16,485 bases of DNA, taken from the NCBI GenBank assembly GCA_026195755.1, contig JAPHRL010000205.1:1-16485 (forward strand), in the 5' to 3' direction. The translations under genes were made by a program, and so were the position numbers. The DNA comes from Kangiella sp. GTDB lineage: Bacteria; Pseudomonadota; Gammaproteobacteria; Enterobacterales; Kangiellaceae. The notes below the pieces were generated by a model, which saw only the letters and a list, made by a program, of their open reading frames with translations, did not search any database and was not told the origin of the DNA. Shown here piece after piece: positions 15,231 through 16,485 of the stretch (the stretch's first letter is position 1; every line of letters begins with the position of its first letter).

Positions 15231-16019
15231 TTAAGCAAGGATATCCCAACCCGCAAAACCAACAACGGTATAAAACAAATTGCTCAGCACGTGAATCAGT
15301 ATAGCCATTTTTAAAGATTTTGTACGCAAATAGATCCATCCCCAGGCAGCACTGAACATAAAGTACATGGGCCATAATACCATCGGACTATGCCCGGCCA
15401 TAAATACCAGAGAAGTAATACTGATGGCCGCCCATGCCGGCATTCGTTTTGCCAATGAAGATTGAAAATATCCTCTGAATATAACTTCTTCCATCACCGG
15501 ACCAACAATGAGCGCCAGAGTCAGGAAGCCTATCATTCCAGGCACGGATTCTGTTCCTTGTATGTACGTAAACATCTGTGACCCGCCTCCAATGATCCCA
15601 CCTTTATCGACCATTGGTAAGAGCACAGATCTGTAGATATATGCTAGAACGTGCGTTGCTCCAAGTACCGCAACCACTAATAAAACAGCTTTGCAATTTT
15701 TGATGATTGAGGGTTGAAGTCCAAGCTGGGGATAAAAAGATGATCCGGATCTATGGACATCCCACCAAAACAATAACAAAATCATAATTCCACTGAGCAG
15801 GACAGACAACAATCCAATAATTTGAATATCGCCTCCGCCTGTACTATCAATGAGTTTAAATGCATAAGAGATGACGACCCCAGCAAATAACTGACATGCA
15901 TACATGACAATAATGGCAAGAAGTCCCTTTTTTATTGTCAATTGATAGGGCTGTCTAGACATGTCTCCGAACAGATATTGCTTGGATTTTTCGGAGGGGG
16001 CAGAGTTAAAGTCGGTCAT
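15231..16019 (-). CDS. CPBP family intramembrane metalloprotease, cassette cargo
   Basis: This 262-residue polytopic membrane protein carries all CPBP (Rce1-like) motifs: MEEVIFRGYF with Glu177, Glu178 and Arg182, AGHSP with His210, and HVLSN with His243 and Asn247. Around seven hydrophobic helices can be seen. The N terminus is a 20-residue polar segment, then MSRQPYQLTIKK before the first helix. A CAGGAAA lies before the ATG. CPBP proteins are often immunity or abortive-infection-type proteins in mobile DNA; function here is unknown. The gene stop is 9 bases before its attC, and the attC of the previous cassette ends 78 bases before its start, so it is a complete cassette. It is distinct from the CPBP protein encoded at 6412-7167. 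Confidence 0.92.
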   Translation of the reverse strand: MTDFNSAPSEKSKQYLFGDMSRQPYQLTIKKGLLAIIVMYACQLFAGVVISYAFKLIDSTGGGDIQIIGLLSVLLSGIMILLLFWWDVHRSGSSFYPQLGLQPSIIKNCKAVLLVVAVLGATHVLAYIYRSVLLPMVDKGGIIGGGSQMFTYIQGTESVPGMIGFLTLALIVGPVMEEVIFRGYFQSSLAKRMPAWAAISITSLVFMAGHSPMVLWPMYFMFSAAWGWIYLRTKSLKMAILIHVLSNLFYTVVGFAGWDILA

Positions 16020-16096
16020 TAAGTTTCCTGTTTAGTAGATTGGAATGGTCAATTACCTGGGGCCTTACGGGTAAATCATTGTCGTAGTTACAGAAA

Positions 16097-16195
16097 CTAA
16101 CGCCCGCCTAACCGGCCAAAAAGGCTTGGCTAAAATTAGGAACTAAGTGACGCAAGCCTAGCTTTTTGCCTCCTTTGTTGAGGCGCTTGTTATGT
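16097..16195 (-). other. attC recombination site (VCR-like)
   Basis: On the minus strand it starts TAACAAGCGCCTCAAC (16192 downward) and ends GGTTAGGCGGGCGTTAG (16097 end), almost the termini of Vibrio cholerae repeats. The TAA of this site is also the stop codon of the preceding CPBP gene. About 99 bp, with an AT-rich apex. Confidence 0.9.
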
Positions 16196-16485
16196 TCTGA
16201 CAAACTTAAATTCAGCACTACCTTTTCTTAAAAAATATAAAGCCACACAAGTTGCTACAATTGCTATGACAGCTCCAAACTCATCCATATACCAAGCAGA
16301 GTTTGTGTTTGTTATTGTAATAGGTGTGAATAACTTTTGGATAAATATATTCGAACTAGCATGATAAATAACCGCAGGCCAAAGGCTATTAGTTTTGATA
16401 CGAAAGTAAGCCATAATTATCCCTGTAGCAGTTATAAAAACTGAAAACACAAACAGCTGATAATACAATGGAGTTACGTCATTAC
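16190..16485 (-). CDS. CPBP family protease, C-terminal part (cut by right edge), cassette cargo
   Basis: The reading frame is open to the window edge without a good start (the only initiator-like codon is an internal TTG at 16468). Residues read DVTPLYYQL, a hydrophobic helix, then FRIKTNSLWPAVIYHASSN and a further helix. The RIKTxSLWPA-H-x-x-x-N segment is the third CPBP motif, like the LRTKSL...HVLSN region of the adjacent cassette gene. The motif with the two Glu residues must lie beyond the edge. The stop TAA is shared with the attC. The C terminus (YFLRKGSAEFKFVRT) is short and basic. Confidence 0.8.
   Translation of the reverse strand, partial: NDVTPLYYQLFVFSVFITATGIIMAYFRIKTNSLWPAVIYHASSNIFIQKLFTPITITNTNSAWYMDEFGAVIAIVATCVALYFLRKGSAEFKFVRT

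Larger units (their letters stand above)
12936..16485 (-). mobile_element. integron cassette array (or attC cluster without integrase), partial
   Basis: Four attC-like sites, all on the minus strand, follow the stop codons of minus-strand genes and separate short, unrelated, mostly promoterless genes. This arrangement is diagnostic of integron cassettes. Each cassette is a gene followed by its attC: the partial CPBP gene, a full CPBP gene, the 158-residue gene, and a methyltransferase plus LRR-like pair. No integrase or attI is inside the window; by polarity they would be beyond the right edge. If absent there, the array would be a CALIN-type cluster. The left end is either at the attC at 12936 or just beyond the lipoprotein. 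Confidence 0.8.

Overview
The window looks like chromosomal DNA of a moderate-GC gammaproteobacterium, probably marine or aquatic. Support comes from Rnk (cut by the left edge), a DUF1287 protein, cytochrome b561, a bifunctional KatG, an RhlE-type DEAD-box helicase and a VF530-family protein. The genus cannot be fixed from the sequence; a Kangiella-like relative is only a guess. Almost every gene is on the minus strand; the helicase at 8631-9935 is the one clear plus-strand gene.

Left part (1-6180): ordinary chromosomal genes. These are rnk (partial), a DUF1287 exported protein closely coupled to an uncharacterised cytosolic protein, a small membrane protein, a VOC/glyoxalase-fold gene broken by a single in-frame TGA, a cytochrome b561, an alpha/beta-hydrolase-like protein, and katG with a hairpin terminator. 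A plausible promoter and an OxyR-like half-operator lie upstream of katG.

Middle part (6200-8300): an accessory island of small genes. It holds a CPBP membrane protease overlapping a 72-residue protein, a two-helix membrane protein with a CxxC pair, a decayed serine-hydrolase (beta-lactamase-fold) lipoprotein, and a membrane-protein reading frame that appears shifted at a run of eight A. The content resembles integron cargo, but no attC site was found. Then come rhlE with a strong hairpin terminator, a convergent VF530-family gene, and two exported proteins, one resembling family-9 carbohydrate-binding modules.

Right part (about 12936-16485): a cassette array of a chromosomal integron, or a cluster of attC sites without an integrase. 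Four attC-like recombination sites, all in the minus orientation, follow the stop codons of minus-strand genes. They have the expected ends (TAACAAG... and ...GCGGGCGTTAG) and imperfect internal stems. The cargo, in transcription order (right to left), is: a CPBP protease (cut by the right edge), a second complete CPBP protease, an unknown 158-residue protein, a class I methyltransferase, a leucine-rich-repeat-like protein (no attC between these last two), and beyond the last attC a small lipoprotein. By the polarity of integrons, any integrase and attI should lie to the right of the window. The cargo of unknown function here is the most likely place for an undescribed system, perhaps immunity or phage defence, but the sequence alone does not prove that.
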